From the NCBI RefSeq assembly GCF_019399895.1, contig NC_091873.1, positions 6,747,501 through 6,811,500 of the forward strand: a stretch of DNA of 64,000 nucleotides, given 5' to 3'. This document shows, one piece after another, positions 12,471 through 25,700 of this stretch. Each line of letters starts with the position of its first letter. Position 1 is the stretch's first letter. Below the pieces are notes generated by a model that did not search any database, had not been told where the DNA came from, and saw nothing but the letters and a program-made list of their open reading frames with translations. Made by a program: the position numbers and the translations under genes. Source of the DNA: Cardiocondyla obscurior (lineage: Eukaryota; Arthropoda; Insecta; Hymenoptera; Formicidae).

Positions 12471-15400
12471 CCGGGTTCGAACAGCGGCAGTCATATACAT
12501 ACGTGACAGCTCGCGAGATAGAAAATCGTAGAAGTCGCACACGTACATTTTTCCCTTTTCCTTTTTCTCTTTCTCTTTCGTTTTCCCGCCCGGATAGATC
12601 CGGGGAAACGGAACGGGGGGAAAGGCGGTGGCTGGAAGTCGACGAAAGAGAGAAGGAGATTCAATTTAGATTGGCAGTGTTTCTCTTCCTCTTTTTCGAA
12701 TATCTTTTGTCGGTGCCGATAACAATGAGAGGAGGCACCGAGCGAGCGCGCGGGAGCGCGTTTGCGGCTCTATTGAGCGCGCGCCTTTCGCGCGCCTCAT
12801 CGCACCGTGTTTTTCTTCTTATTCAATCTTCCAGTCGAATTGATAGGATTCTCACGAATAATGACAAAGCGTGGCATAATGCCTCCCGGGCCGATCGGGG
12901 CCGCGCGCGCACCCGCGCCCATATACTTAACGCGCATAAGCCCAAGTGCACCGACTGGCGGAAAATCGACGGTAATGTCTACTCGGCTCCCGCCTTGGTA
13001 TCCCTTGCCGATCGCTAATTTCTATTAACTTCGATTAACCCTACCCGCCCGCGGAAACTCTGATTCCGCTCCCGCCAAACGAGCGCCGATCTTACGAACG
13101 AAACCCGACGACTACCGCGCTGGATCTGCTAGCGGACGACGCGCATTTAAAGTACGAAATCTTTAAAAGAATGCGATTATTTCGAATACAGTTTCTTCCC
13201 TTGTAAGAGCAAAAGCGGGACAAATTGTCCGAAGATAAATTATTCATTCGGCGTCTCGTAATTCCCGGCGTGACTGTTTGCCGCCACGTTTTCGTTTCGA
13301 CGGCGGGAGAAAATTTAATTGCGCCGAATTAGCCGCGCAGGGGGTCAGCTGGACGTAATTAAAGTTACCGAAAATTTAAAGCCGCTACGCGATTTGCCGA
13401 TTTCGCGGCGAAGAGAGGAGAAGCGCGGCCCCCCGCAATTTTTCCATTCCCACGGTGCAATAACTACGCGGTGACGGATGCAAATTACTCGTCGGAATTG
13501 TGGCTCGGATAATTATCTGAATAATATGAAAACAACGCGTGGCCCACGTGCGGCCCGGCGATAATAAAATCTGGCACATTATTACTTTTTCGTTTAATTA
13601 TCGACGGTACATTAATCAAAGGGGGTTTTTCTGTTTACCCGCCCGTCTATTGTTTTCGTAATGATTTCCGCCGATCCGCTTAAATATTCATGCATCGTTA
13701 TTTGCACGTGGCGCCATCGAAATCGCGTAATTCCCCCATTAAAACTGATTCCGCGTTACGCGGCGCCCGAGTGAAAGCACCCGGGCAAGGTTCGCGCGAA
13801 TGAAATTCGCGGGTCTGTGACGGCCGGCGCGAGCCGGTTCGCGGCTTTAAAAATACAGAAAAAGCACTCGTATAAAATTTTACGTGACGCACGTCGGTGC
13901 CAGGGATCACGTACGGTCGAACCGGCGGGGGTCATTCAATAAACCGGACATAAAGATATATATGTCGGATGTTTTAAGACGATATACGTGCTGACGAATG
14001 ATATTTGCGCTTCCGCTCTTTGTTCGAGACGCGAGTTTTATCGCGCGGGATATTTCCGCGATGAGGAGAAACCAGGTCGTACGAGTTCGCGAAGTCGGTC
14101 GTTTCTTCCACGAGAAAAAAAAAGAAAAAGAGGCAAAAAAAAAAGAAAAAAAAATAGTCGGGAGAAGAAATCGATTTGCCCGCACAGGGCGCGCGTCGAT
14201 ACAATTTCCCGTGGGGTGCTGTCGCTTCTCGTTTCGCAGTCCTGCGAGCAGAGCGGCCTGGCTCGTAACTCGTGGACCGATCGCGGGAGGCACGACGGGA
14301 ACCGGGAAACGGATTCCTGCCACATTTCGCGCACGCAGCTGATAGCGCGGCCGCCACGCGAAATAGTCTCACGGGCGCAGCGGGCGGCGGAGAACAAAAG
14401 AGAGAGATCGATCCGGTCCAAACCGCGACTATTTTCTCTCCTCTCTTTCTCTCCCCCAGCGCGAGAGATCTCGGGGAAATTATTATTTTACGAACGGCTT
14501 GCGTGGCAGCTGACGAGGCCGCTCGCGCGCCGCCGCGAGATAAACCCGAACGGCGAGAGATCGATTTCCCCCGCGAGTATTCTTATCCGCTCCTTATCTT
14601 CGGTGACATCCCGGGAGATAATTTTTTTATTCTGTTTTTTTTTTTTTTTTTTTTTTTTTTCCTTGTAACAATCGCCGCGAATGACGGCCACCGGGACGCG
14701 CGCCTACCGCCGCCGCCGTTCTCCATCGCGTAAACCGCGCGCGCAATTTGCATGCAAAGGTGGCAGTTGTTTACTTTATTATCACGGCTGTGAAATTTAA
14801 TTGTAAATTTGCTAGAATTTTATGCGGCGGCCGCGGCGGCGGGGAGAAAAAGTTTTTAATCTTGCAGCCCGAGTTTAACAGAGATATTTATGCACGTTGC
14901 ACACCTCCCTCTCCTCCTCCCCCCCCCACCTTCCGGAAAAGTTACGTTGGCATAAACAACGCTCATAAAGGTGGAACGCAGCTTTTACCTGGATTTTAAT
15001 CTTCGGCGTGCATCGTGCTTAGAATGTAATTTACCGCAAATAACGTTTTTCCTCACTCAATAATTCACACAGTCGCGATACTTTATCCCTTCTCTTTTTC
15101 TCTCCTTTTTCGTTATTTTTTTTTTTAATTTTTATTTTTTATTTTTAAGGAAAAGATAGAATGCCGGAGTTCGCCACGTTCGGCGGTTAAGCGCAGCTAA
15201 GATTTCAACCGGAAAGTAACGAATCACACGCTTTAATTATTATAATGTATGTACATTACCGCATTATAATTTCCATATTGCGGCGCTAATTAATAATTAA
15301 TGGTGTAACACGTGTTCTTCATGTGGAATGCGCCACAGTGCAACTACGTTAATTAGGCCGCGCTCGCGCTCGTGCACCGTATTGTACGGTGTGAATAAAC

Positions 15401-15551
15401 CTTTTAGCGTGCACTTATTTAATTGAAAATGATATGTATAAGAATGTATATTTGTATAAGAATTGTATAAGAATTAAAACCATTTATTATATATGTATAT
15501 ATATAATAAAGAATTTAATTTAATTTAATTTAATTAAATAAATTAAAAAAA
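12471..15551. other. CpG-rich intergenic DNA
   Basis: Strongly CpG-rich from 12,500 to 14,750, with overlapping open frames in several frames near 14,000-14,730. These have Arg/Ser-rich or Phe-rich composition and end in a poly(T) run at 14,635-14,660, so they look like chance frames. No promoter or exon could be assigned. Confidence 0.5.
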
Positions 15552-15782
15552 TTTTTATTTAATTTAAAAACACGTGCGAGGGGGCTTAAGGGATCGAATC
15601 AACGATCCGCTGGGGCAGTACCTGGGACTTAGTCCCGGGGAGGGCCCGGCGGGGAGGTTTGATCCTACTAAGAGCGCACCGTACCTTCCTGGCATTGCAC
15701 ATCGAGTACACCACGTACTCGAGCCGGGGAAGGTACAAACACCTTCAGGGGCCACAGTTTTTATTTAATTTAAAAACACGTG
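15552..15782. mobile_element. 181-bp GC-rich insert between exact 25-bp direct repeats
   Basis: The 25-bp sequence at 15,552-15,576 (ends aaaaacacgtg) is repeated exactly at 15,758-15,782. The insert between them (15,577-15,757) is GC-rich in AT-rich DNA and includes agtcccggggagggcccg. A long exact duplication of this kind fits target-primed or staggered-cut insertion. No poly(A) tail or terminal inverted repeat is seen, so the class is unknown. Confidence 0.7.
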
Positions 15783-17390
15783 ATAAGCATAATACTCAAC
15801 TGCCGACGATAACTCTTCCGTGCAATTATGTAGAACGAATGATTCACGCGCAATTAAGTTCGACCAAGTCAATCAGTCACCCGCTTTTGCCTTGGCCTCG
15901 CCGCGTATGGCGAATCGATCGCCTCGTCGAAACAGAAATTCGCACGCTATCGGAAAGGGGAACGGCAGAAGACGTATCCCTTCTATCTCTCTTTCTCTCA
16001 TCCGCGGCTGATAAATGTAAGTTGAGCCGGAGACAAGTCGGCGGCACAAGTCAAGAAGGACGGAGAGAGAAAGAGAGCTGGCGCGAAACAGGATGAAATG
16101 GGAAGGGAAGAAAGAGAGGAGACGAAGAGAGCCACATTTCTCGCCAATTCAGCGAGTTACAAGCCTGACGTCATCGGCTCGACATAATTCGATTCAATTC
16201 GCTTAATTTTGCGAAAATTGCCAATCTTCCTCGCTGCGTTACCGTCATCTAGCTCCTTCGTCTATCTGCTCGGCGTCTCGTGGACCTCCTTACGTCCCCC
16301 GCCCCGGCGCGACCGACCCCCCTTTTCTCGCACGAGGAGCGTTTATCGATCACGGGTAGTACACTTCTTTTTCCCTCCGCGTCGCCGCCCTGTATGAATA
16401 CATCATACGAGATTCGTTCTGCCGGCTCTCCTCCCCCGACGTGAGCGATAGCTCGGCACTGGATAATCGCGTTCGCTGTTTTTCAGAACCTCTGCAAATC
16501 GATCGCCGAAATAAGGGAAGGCGCGCCGCGTTTCAATATAATCGTAAAAATTGTTTAGGAGATTACGCCGCCCTGCGCGGCCTGAATAAGTAAAAGAAAG
16601 GAAACGAAAAGAAAAAGAAAGAAAAAGAAAAACGGGAATCCGGCTTGGTATTCTTCGCGCTCGGGCAGGTGAAGTTTAAACGATCGAATTCGCTTCGACA
16701 TTGATATCATAACACGTGAGAAATGCAATCCTCGATTCAATTGGTAATACTTAATGATACCACCGTTCCCGGTCATAGATATTATATCGCCGTAATCTGT
16801 CCGCACTCGTTTTCGACGCCGCGGAATTGCATAAATCAAAGTAGCCGGTGTAAATTTAACCGCCGATTCGATTGCGCGGTAACAAACGCCGCTAATAAAT
16901 AAAGTAACAAAATAAAAAGGGAGGGAAGGAAAAAGTTTTTTTTTTTCTTTTACATCCGCGCATAAAGGTTTTGCTCTCTCGCATTTTATACGCGATGTAT
17001 TACAGTTATTCGAGCTGTAAATCGATAATGCACACAGCCCGACATTTCCCGATGTAAATATTTTTTTCCCTTCGACAAACGCGCGTTGTAAATTTTTAAC
17101 GTTCCGCCGCTTACTGGATTTATACGATTTCAATCCGCGCGCATTTCTGCAAATCTTTCGTAAAAATGTACAGCCGTTAATCAATAATTCCTTTCAACTT
17201 CTCTTCTTCTCTCTCTCTCTCTCTCTCTCTTTATATATTTTATTTTATTTTGTTCAATTACTTTAACCGTTTGCGTTTCGAAGTTTCGATGACCGCCGCC
17301 AAGCGATCAGAGAACCGGCTCTTAATTTCGATCAATCGGCCCTCCAATCGAAAAGGAAAAGACGCGTGACATTGAATTAATTGAACGGAA
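15783..17390. other. Intergenic, nothing coding seen
   Basis: Mixed CpG-rich DNA with a (ct)n run at about 17,205-17,231. A 209-codon minus-strand frame at 16,555-17,184 has no domain and contains Phe/Lys homopolymer stretches. Confidence 0.5.
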
Positions 17391-17740
17391 TAAAAATTTT
17401 TAACATTTATTTAATTTAATTTAATTAAATTCTTTATAAATGGTCTAAAATCGATTATTAAATAAATGGTCCCAATTCTAATATAAATGGTTTAAAGTTC
17501 TTTTTTTTAATTTAATGGTCCGACTTAGATTTTAAATTAAATAAAAATTTTTAACATTTATTTAATTTAATTAAATTAAATTCTTTATAAATGATCTAAA
17601 ATCGATTATTAAATAAATGGTCCCAATTCTAATATAAGTGGTTTAAATTTCTTTTTTTAATTTAATGGTCCGACTTAGATTTTAAATTAAATAAAAGGTT
17701 TAAGATTTATTTTATTTAATTTAATTAAATTAATTAAACC
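17391..17740 (+). repeat. AT-rich tandem repeat, period about 150 bp
   Basis: Units start taaaaatttttaacattta at 17,391 and 17,542, with a partial third at 17,692. Each unit carries aaataaatggtcccaattct and ttaatggtccgacttaga. It is related to the AT tail at 12,330 and 18,790. Confidence 0.85.
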
Positions 17741-18456
17741 ACGACGGTTTACAAGCGTAGTCGGTGACCCCGCCGAAGGAGGCGAGGAAGCGCGGGGGAG
17801 GGTCGCCTATGCAAAGTCAATTAGTTCAGGTATAATAATGTTTACGGCTTTTCGCGGACGACGGCCGCGGCGGCAAGAAGACGAGCAACTTCCCCGGATG
17901 GAGAAACCGGGGTAACAATAAGAGTTCCGCTGTTTTACGGGGACGGCGGGGGGTTTCCACCTCCCCGCGGTAGATCTCCCGACGTTCGTGCAAGAGTTGC
18001 GGCGCGGCTCGCGAGTAAAACCCAGCGTGGCTAATGAGGGGGAGGCATGACCAAATAATGTGATTGATCGCTCGCTGCCGAGGTCGCAGACGCCGGTGAT
18101 CCGAATCGTTTTCACGGCTATCTGGGAGCCGATGGAGATATCGCTCGGGATAATGTTCGAGCGAACGTACGTGTTTTATGCGCCAAAAAAAAAAAAGAAT
18201 AAAAAAGAAAAAAAAAAGAAATTGGGACATTGATCTGACGTAAGACACTTTTGCGGGGAAGGCGGAATTAAAACGTTAAACAGCCGTTTGAATAATAGTA
18301 GTAAAACCGTTGCGCAAAGAGGCGGAGAAGGCACCGTTGTAAGATCGTTAGTACTTTCTTGAAGTAACGTTAGTAAATCCTCCGCGGCCTTATATTGCGG
18401 CCTTTATGAGGATCTTCGTCCACATGTTACGAAAGCAAGACCACAGACCGCGCCGT

Positions 18457-19345
18457 CCTTATTCAGTTTGGATAGCGAAGCTCTCGAATCCTACGGCTAG
18501 TCGCGAAATATATTGCAAACGCTGACAATTCGCGCGATGCATAAAACTTGCGCGAAATTCAACGACGTTAATCATAACGTCACGATCACCCGCCACGACA
18601 AACTATCGAGGTGCATACGCACGCAGGTTTGCACCCTTAAAAAATCTTCTTGTCCACAAAGTATTCCTGCGGACTTTTCGTGTAGATTTTTATTTTAGAG
18701 GGGAAAGTGCCGTGCTAGATTCGCGAAATTAGCACGGCCCCTGTAAAATAGTAATATAAAATAATGATATAAATAGTAATATATAAGAATTGGCAAAAAA
18801 AATTGGGACCATTTATTAAAGAATCAGTTTTAAACCAAATTTTATAAAATATTAAATTAAATTAAATTAAATAATTCTAAACCAATTTAATTTAATTTAA
18901 CAAAAAAAATATTTTTTACCCAAACCCAAGTTTTATTTAATTTAAAAATAAGACCAGAAAATAATATCCTCCAAACATCGCAAAAATAATGTTCAGCTTT
19001 TCTAGCTCTTTTAGTATTTTAGAGGGAAAAGTGCCGTGCTAGATTCGCGAAGTTAGCACGGCCCCTGTAAAATAGTGATATAAAATAATGATATAAATAG
19101 TAATATATAAGAATTGGAAAAAAAAATTGGGACCATTTATTAAAGAATCAGTTTTAAACCAAATTTTATAAAATATTAAATTAAATTAAATTAAATAATT
19201 CTAAACCAATTTAATTTAACACCAATTTTAATTAATTTAACACCAAATTTAATACCAAACCAATTTTATTTAATTTAACAAAAAAAATATTTTTTACCCA
19301 AAACCAAGTTTTATTTAATTTAAAAATAAAATCAGAAAATATCCT
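18457..19345 (+). repeat. Third copy of the 12-kb repeat and a two-unit tandem array (about 324-bp period)
   Basis: 18,457-18,690 matches 12,005-12,240 directly. From 18,690 a unit of gtgccgtgcta hairpin plus AT tail occurs twice, with hairpins at 18,707 and 19,031 (period 324). Both units contain ttgggaccatttattaaaga and tttaatttaa blocks. Noncoding. Confidence 0.8.
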
Positions 19346-19379
19346 CCAAACCATTTTTAATCGTTAAAAAAAATATATA

Positions 19380-19731
19380 CAGGGTGTCTCAGCCCATGTG
19401 TAAAATCCTATACAGATAGGTAGGTCTTAGGGAGATAAATAAAAAAGTTACTTAACATTTTGTAAAATTCTCAATTGTTATTGAGAAAAAAATTAATTTG
19501 TCTAGCGCAAGAGCGACAAGGAAGCTGCGGGCGAGTGAGCGCGATAGGCGACGGCGCCAATCGCCTGTCGCGCTCACTCACCTATAGCTTCCTTGTCCTC
19601 TTGCGCTAGACAAATTAAATTTTTTTTCAATAAGTATTGAAAATTTTTCAAAACGTTAAAGAATTTTTTTATTTATCTCCCTAAGACCTACCTATCTGTA
19701 TAGGATTTTACACATGGGCTGAGACACCCTG
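19380..19731. mobile_element. Palindromic MITE of the CAGGGTGTCTCAG family, TA target site
   Basis: Perfect-looking termini cagggtgtctcagccc and ggctgagacaccctg are flanked by TA on both sides, as in Tc1/mariner-type insertions. Almost the whole 352 bp folds into one hairpin, with a GC-rich inner stem (cgcgataggcgacggcgcc...). Noncoding; mobilised by a transposase elsewhere, if active. Confidence 0.85.
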
Positions 19732-19744
19732 TATATATTTCTCG

Positions 19745-22700
19745 AGGTTTGTGTAATTCTTTTCTTTTTTTTTTTCTTTTATTTTTTTAACCGTTAATCG
19801 AACACGCGGAAATCTTTTCTTTTATTGCATCGTGAAAGTTCGCCTCGGAAAAGTAGTCCAATATGATGGCTGATCGTGGCTTACGGGACAACCGCTATGT
19901 CGAAGTTTCCTGCGCTATCTGCGAGGAAAGCGATGCCATGCAACGCGGTTAGCCGCAGACTCGATACGCACATTCAACGACTCCGAACTGCAATTACTAG
20001 TAACCATCTTCGCGCCGCGGCCTCGCATAGTTATACCGCCGTTATGCGAAATTTCCGGTTAATCCGACGACTTTCGCGAACGATCGCGGCGAATGTTACA
20101 CGCCACGAGAATCTCCCTCGGTCAACAAGATCGAAATTATTGCACTTTCGGTATGCTTTATCGCGATCAACAACCGCGGTCGGTCCGATATTGAAATGTA
20201 ACAAGTGCCGTGTTTTTATTGAAGTCGTGTAGAGAACCGTTGATTTATTTCGAATTAAGAAAACGCGCCCGTTATCGATGCGAAATTTCGATCGAAAATG
20301 ATAAATTACGCGAGCCGCCCCGTCGCGCGTGGTCTAAAAAATCGAGGATAGCCGTTCGATTTAGTTGTAGCGTGGTACGCGGGAAAAGAACCGGAAGAGA
20401 TTCCCTCCATCCCGAAGATCGCGGCGTTTCCGTGAGGCCACGTGAACTTGTCGGAAATGTCGCGCAATAAAAAGACAAACTGCCGGAGGGAGTGGCAAAA
20501 AATAAGCGCAGCCGGACCGGGGGAAACGATCGCGCTTCTGTCCTAGAACAAACGGTGGCAAATACATATCCAATTAGCGACGAAGTGCCGCACCCGGGGC
20601 AATAACGAGCTACCGAAGGAAACCGAGAGTTTTCGGGGGACCGCGGGGAGGAAGCGGGAGGCGGCACAATGCGCCGTGTCGAAGCGTTATTCCCGCGAGA
20701 GAGCCCCCTTGGGAGCTCGCAGACGATAAGGACACCAGCCGAAGTAGTGGATGGTTACGTGACATTTGAGGATTGACATTAAACCGGGGGAAAAAGGGGG
20801 GGGGGGAAGAGGAGGAGGGCGGCGGCGACCGTCGTACGCTGTCGCAGCTCTTACCGACATTTCGCTAATGCCACCGGGACCTGTCTTTAAGGGCGGTTTT
20901 TACGAGAAAATCCGGCGGTTTTAGAGTGGTCGTATTCTCTCTCCTTTCCCGCGGCGGTATAACCGTGAGCGCTCTCCCGCGTCCTCGAAAGACGCCGGGG
21001 AAAACGACCCCGGCCAAGATATCGCGCTGATGTCTCGATCGCGGCCGCATGCCCGCGGTAAACGCAATTCGTCGGGATGAGCGGCGTGATTGAGCGCGCC
21101 GGAAAGATCAAAACTTCCTGACCTTATAAACCGAACGACGCTCGGGGAATCATGGGCGGGACGCGATTCGCGAAACGTCTCGCAATCTTGTGATATAGAG
21201 TTAAAGAGACAATTTTATCACGAAGATATTTATCACGGGTGAAGATCAAGCAAATTATTGTATTAAATATTACATAACGCACATTCGCCAGTTCGATTCT
21301 ACCCAAACTAATTATTATGGTCGTTATTATCGCATCGAAACAATTCACTGATGTGTATTATGATTATCAGGCTCGTTAGCACTGAATTAATAATCGAGCG
21401 GCAGCCCGTCCAGCGCAGATTACGCGTGGTTTAATGCGAGATAAGCAAACAATACCAATCTTGCGCGATCGCTACAAGATATTACGTATCTTTAGTAACC
21501 CGATACAGAACTATCGTATTGTGCTATTTAGTACAATCTAATATCCGCTCGCAGAGAAAGCTTGAAGACGTAAGCGTTGCGCGCACTTATCGTTCCCTAA
21601 TAATTAAGAACTTTTATTAATCTAATTTAAAAAGAAAAAAAAGATAAACGACAAATTAGATTGGCGCAAAAATAAACGGGATTATTTTAAAAAATTATTT
21701 TTGCGATGGATGGATAATTATTATCGATAATCAAAAGACTACTTAATCGAATAACTAATCGAACTCTACGTATTTAATTTTAATTGATGAATATTAATTT
21801 ATGATTCTTTTTTTACAGTACAGTTTCCTAATAAATTATAAATATTCAATCGTTTTCTATTTACTTTGTTTTTTTAATTTTAGTTTTATATTATTTGTCG
21901 AGCGCTAGGCACGGTTGTAAAATCGTTTTTCCCAGCAGAAACAGGGTTATTTCTGTAAGCGATATAGCGACAGTCTCTACATCATTCTCGGCGTTTCAAT
22001 TACACACGGTTTGTGCGTATACGCGCACGCGGACGCGTTCGCAGCTGCACGTGCGCGTGCATAAGCTGTCATGTCCAGAGAAACTGTTTATTCGATTCGC
22101 ATCCGAATCGTCACTTGCACGGATTTTCATATCTTCCTTACTAAATAAACCGCCTGTTCCCACAATACCGCGCTTTGCTCGCATTTATATATCCGGACTG
22201 AGACTGACATAGTCAAGAAAGGAAATGCTACGTTTAATCAGGACCATACGCTGCTAGGGAAAGAAGAGAGAGAGAAAGAGAGAGAAAGGAAAAAAAAAAA
22301 AGAAGTAACAATGTAGCGGGGAAAACGCTGACGCGATGTAATCAAATTAAAAAAAAAAAAATTACTCGGTCGAGTAAAGCTCCGAGCCGATTCCTTTGCG
22401 AGATTCGGCCTTTTTCCAGTTATTTAAATTTTATTTTTGTATTTAGAAACGATAAGCAGTGACGGTACTTCCTCTTCTCTGGGAAAGCCCGAATCAATGA
22501 TGATGCATCACGCGAGATTGCCGAAGCAATTTAAAAAAAAAAGAAAAAAAAAATGTAAAAAGCAGATGTTAGTTTCCGAACGAGAGCTCGTGTTTAAAAA
22601 CAAGTGGAGGCGGAGATTTTACGGGGCGAGCGGGCACCACCAATTGCGGACAAATATAACTTTCCAGCTGCAATAGGTTCGCCAGATTGCGTACACGTGA

Positions 22701-25700
22701 GAACCCGAAAGATATTCCCGTACGGCGGTGTATACATAAATAGAAAAGGGCGGCGTTTGCAGCAGAAATGTACGAGCGATATGCAACGCGCGCGAGCAAT
22801 GTCAGGCGAGCGCGAGTGGTAATTTTGGAAAATTCCCGTCGTATTAACGGAATTACGAGCAAGTTATGCGTACGCGTATCGCATTAACATCGATTGCGCC
22901 CGTTGATACCGCGCCGGTGCGACGCATTACGCGCGTTATTTCGACGGATACAGCGTGGAAATCTTTTTAATTTTTTTTTTTTTCGTAACTCGGTCGTCAT
23001 TGTGGCGTGACTCGATAGCATCTCAATTTACTGAATCCAGCGCGCGGAGCGTTTTCTCCCGACGTACAAAATCTATCCCGCTGAATTGAGTGATATTACG
23101 AAATTCTCGACGGGTGGAAACGCCGAGGAGCAATGCACGATGATAAATCACACGGTTGCAAACACCGGGGCTGTTAAGCGCGAAATAGCGCCCGGCATAA
23201 AACAGCGTTCGGCAATGATTTTCGGGCACGCTCGCGAAAGCCGGTCGCGGTAACCGTCACGGCCAGATGGATTTATCAAAAGCAAAACATTATATGCGCA
23301 ACCAGAGTCCGCCATCAAAACATTTCGATTCGAGATGAATTTAGCCGGTGGATATCGCCCCGGTGTTTCACAAGCGATGTCTAAATCGAGCCGATTGACG
23401 CACGGCCAAATTTTGCCGGGCCGCTGTCTGAGTTCCGCGCGGCGCGATGCCCCGCATCGCGATCGATTTTCTGAAACCGAACCACGTAGCTCTCGCATCG
23501 ACTTATTTTCCCGAGAGAGAGAGAGGTAGAAAGGAGAGTATTTTCGGTAAAGATAGATGGCGAAGACGAGGGAAATATATGCGCCTATGAACCACGACCG
23601 AGCATCCCGCTGCTCGAAGCGTATTGCTGTAAACTTCATTCCCGTCTTTTACATTTTACTCAATTCTCGCCCCGGGAAATATTAAAAAATATATTTAAAA
23701 AGAATTGATAACGTGGTTCGATTGTACTATATAGTACGATCGAACCACGTTATCAATTTTTTATGTTTTAAAAGTCGGGTTCCAGGTTCGCACAGGTCAT
23801 AAACCGCGGATGCCTTAATCGCGCGAGTAGATACGCCGTTCCTCGGTCGCGATAAGCCATTTGTCGGCATTAGATCCGACAGAGTCGTCCTACCGTTCTC
23901 GATCGGCGGAAGAAAAAAAAATATGGGAAAGGTAGTCCTCGCACGCGACACTCCGGTGTGTATTCGCGCGTACGACGGGGAAGAAGTGCAGAGCGCCGGA
24001 GTCGTATTCACTCCAGGTCCCCGGTATATATAATCGAAGACACGTGAACCGCCCGTACGGCAAACACGTACACGTACGTTCACGTGCGGGCGAACATGAG
24101 CACGCACCACGTGAAAGGTGTGGGACGTATATACTAATGGAGGCACCGAGCCCAACCCACGGCGGATCACGGATGGGTGCGGCATTCTACTTCGGCTAAT
24201 GCGTGGGTGTGCCACGCGCGTAACAGTGCCTTAAGTAATTGTTTATTGCCATGTCGGCCGACCCGCGCGCTTCGATCTCGCTGCTCTTCGTCGAAAAATA
24301 CCCTCGCGGCTCGCCCAGCTGTCCGCGAGGTAAAGGCTGTGCCCCCGCGACGGTAAATCCCACTTCCGGGCATAACCCGCGGTCCCTCGTACGGTATGGG
24401 ATTTTAAATTTCACTCTCCCCTTTAACGACCGCCGTTGATCCGATTTCTCGACGCGCTGTGCACGAACGTCTCATTAAATTAGTTAAATCTTCTTTGTTA
24501 GATCCCCGTCAACTTAAAAAAAATATGTAATTAATCTCGGGATTGGCACTGATACTCGAGATTAAAAGACAATCTAGCAGAATCTTTTTTTTAATTTATA
24601 TATATTTTTTTTAATATTATTCTATTATGAATTTAAGAAATGTAATTGAATAACACGTTCAAGTAGTTCGTTAACTTTCACTGACTGCCGAGTAAATCCA
24701 CTTTCATTAAAATTTCAAGGAATCTAAAATTCTAGAAAGTATCGGATCGCAGGATCCGGCCGGAGAGCCTCCGAGCCTAGCGCAAAGCCCTGCAAGAGGT
24801 CTTTCGGATCATCGCGCCGTTGTTATCTATAAACGTTTAAAAGTTATGAGCCGCTTTAATTACGGATTACGCGCTCGGCGTTTATGCGACGAAGTTGTAA
24901 CGCTGTCGGCACACGTGCGGGCGCCGGGGCGTTTAAATAAATTTTAAACGTGCTAATGTCACGTCATTTCACGTACGCGACAAATAATGCATACATCTGC
25001 ATCCGAGATAAGCGGCTTTTAACGGCGCGGCAAGGAAGCAAAACCGCATTTACGTTAGCGAGACTATCGGTCATTTATAAATTATCGCAGTTTTAATTAG
25101 AATTCCACGCGCAAAGCTAATTAGCAAATGGAAGAAAGTTATAGTTGAAAGGATAAAATAATTTTCAACGCTGTCATCGCTAGCGTGTACAATGCATATT
25201 ATAATCGGGACGTTTATTTAAGCGACCGGAGATAAGACAGCGCGGCTGAAACGGACGTACGAAAAACGATCGAACGAAATTGTATCATGGGAGTGCTGGT
25301 ACCAAAAAAGAATAATTATTGTAAATAATTTTTTTTATAAAGGTGAACATTTTCTCTCGCTTGGCGAAAAGAGCGAGAAGCAAGGAAAAAAAAAAAAAGA
25401 GGATAAAAGAGAAAAGAATATCGCGAAATATAGTTTGAGATGAACGCGGGCACTGCGTACGAGCGGCCAGGCACGAAAGCCACGGGCGCACAAATGCATC
25501 AGTTGGTATTGATTGCAGCAGCGCCGGGGGCAGACGCTCTCTCACACCGACGTCCCTTGGTGCATGTCGTGCGGCGGCACCAAGAGATGTACCGTGCATA
25601 CACGCGCGCGGAGGGTACGGGCGCTCGCGAGCGTAAAGTGCATCGGTATACAGAGAGGAGGAACCACCACTCGGGTAAGGCGACAGGGATAGGGATACAG

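Noticed and set aside
12470..12500. gggttcgaac, resembling a tRNA T-arm
   Set aside because: No matching acceptor, D or anticodon arms lie upstream. No tRNA gene was found anywhere in the window.
13988..14733. Overlapping open frames of up to 226 codons on both strands
   Set aside because: They occur in several frames at once in CpG-rich DNA, with Arg/Ser or Phe homopolymer-like content, and run into a poly(T) tract.
17391..19345. Regularly spaced repeats considered as a CRISPR-like array
   Set aside because: Units are long AT-rich tandem repeats without spacers, in an insect genome.
21650..21720. attagattggcgcaaaaat, resembling a mariner terminus
   Set aside because: No matching inverted end or transposase remnant was seen within a reasonable distance. 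Noted only as a possible relic.
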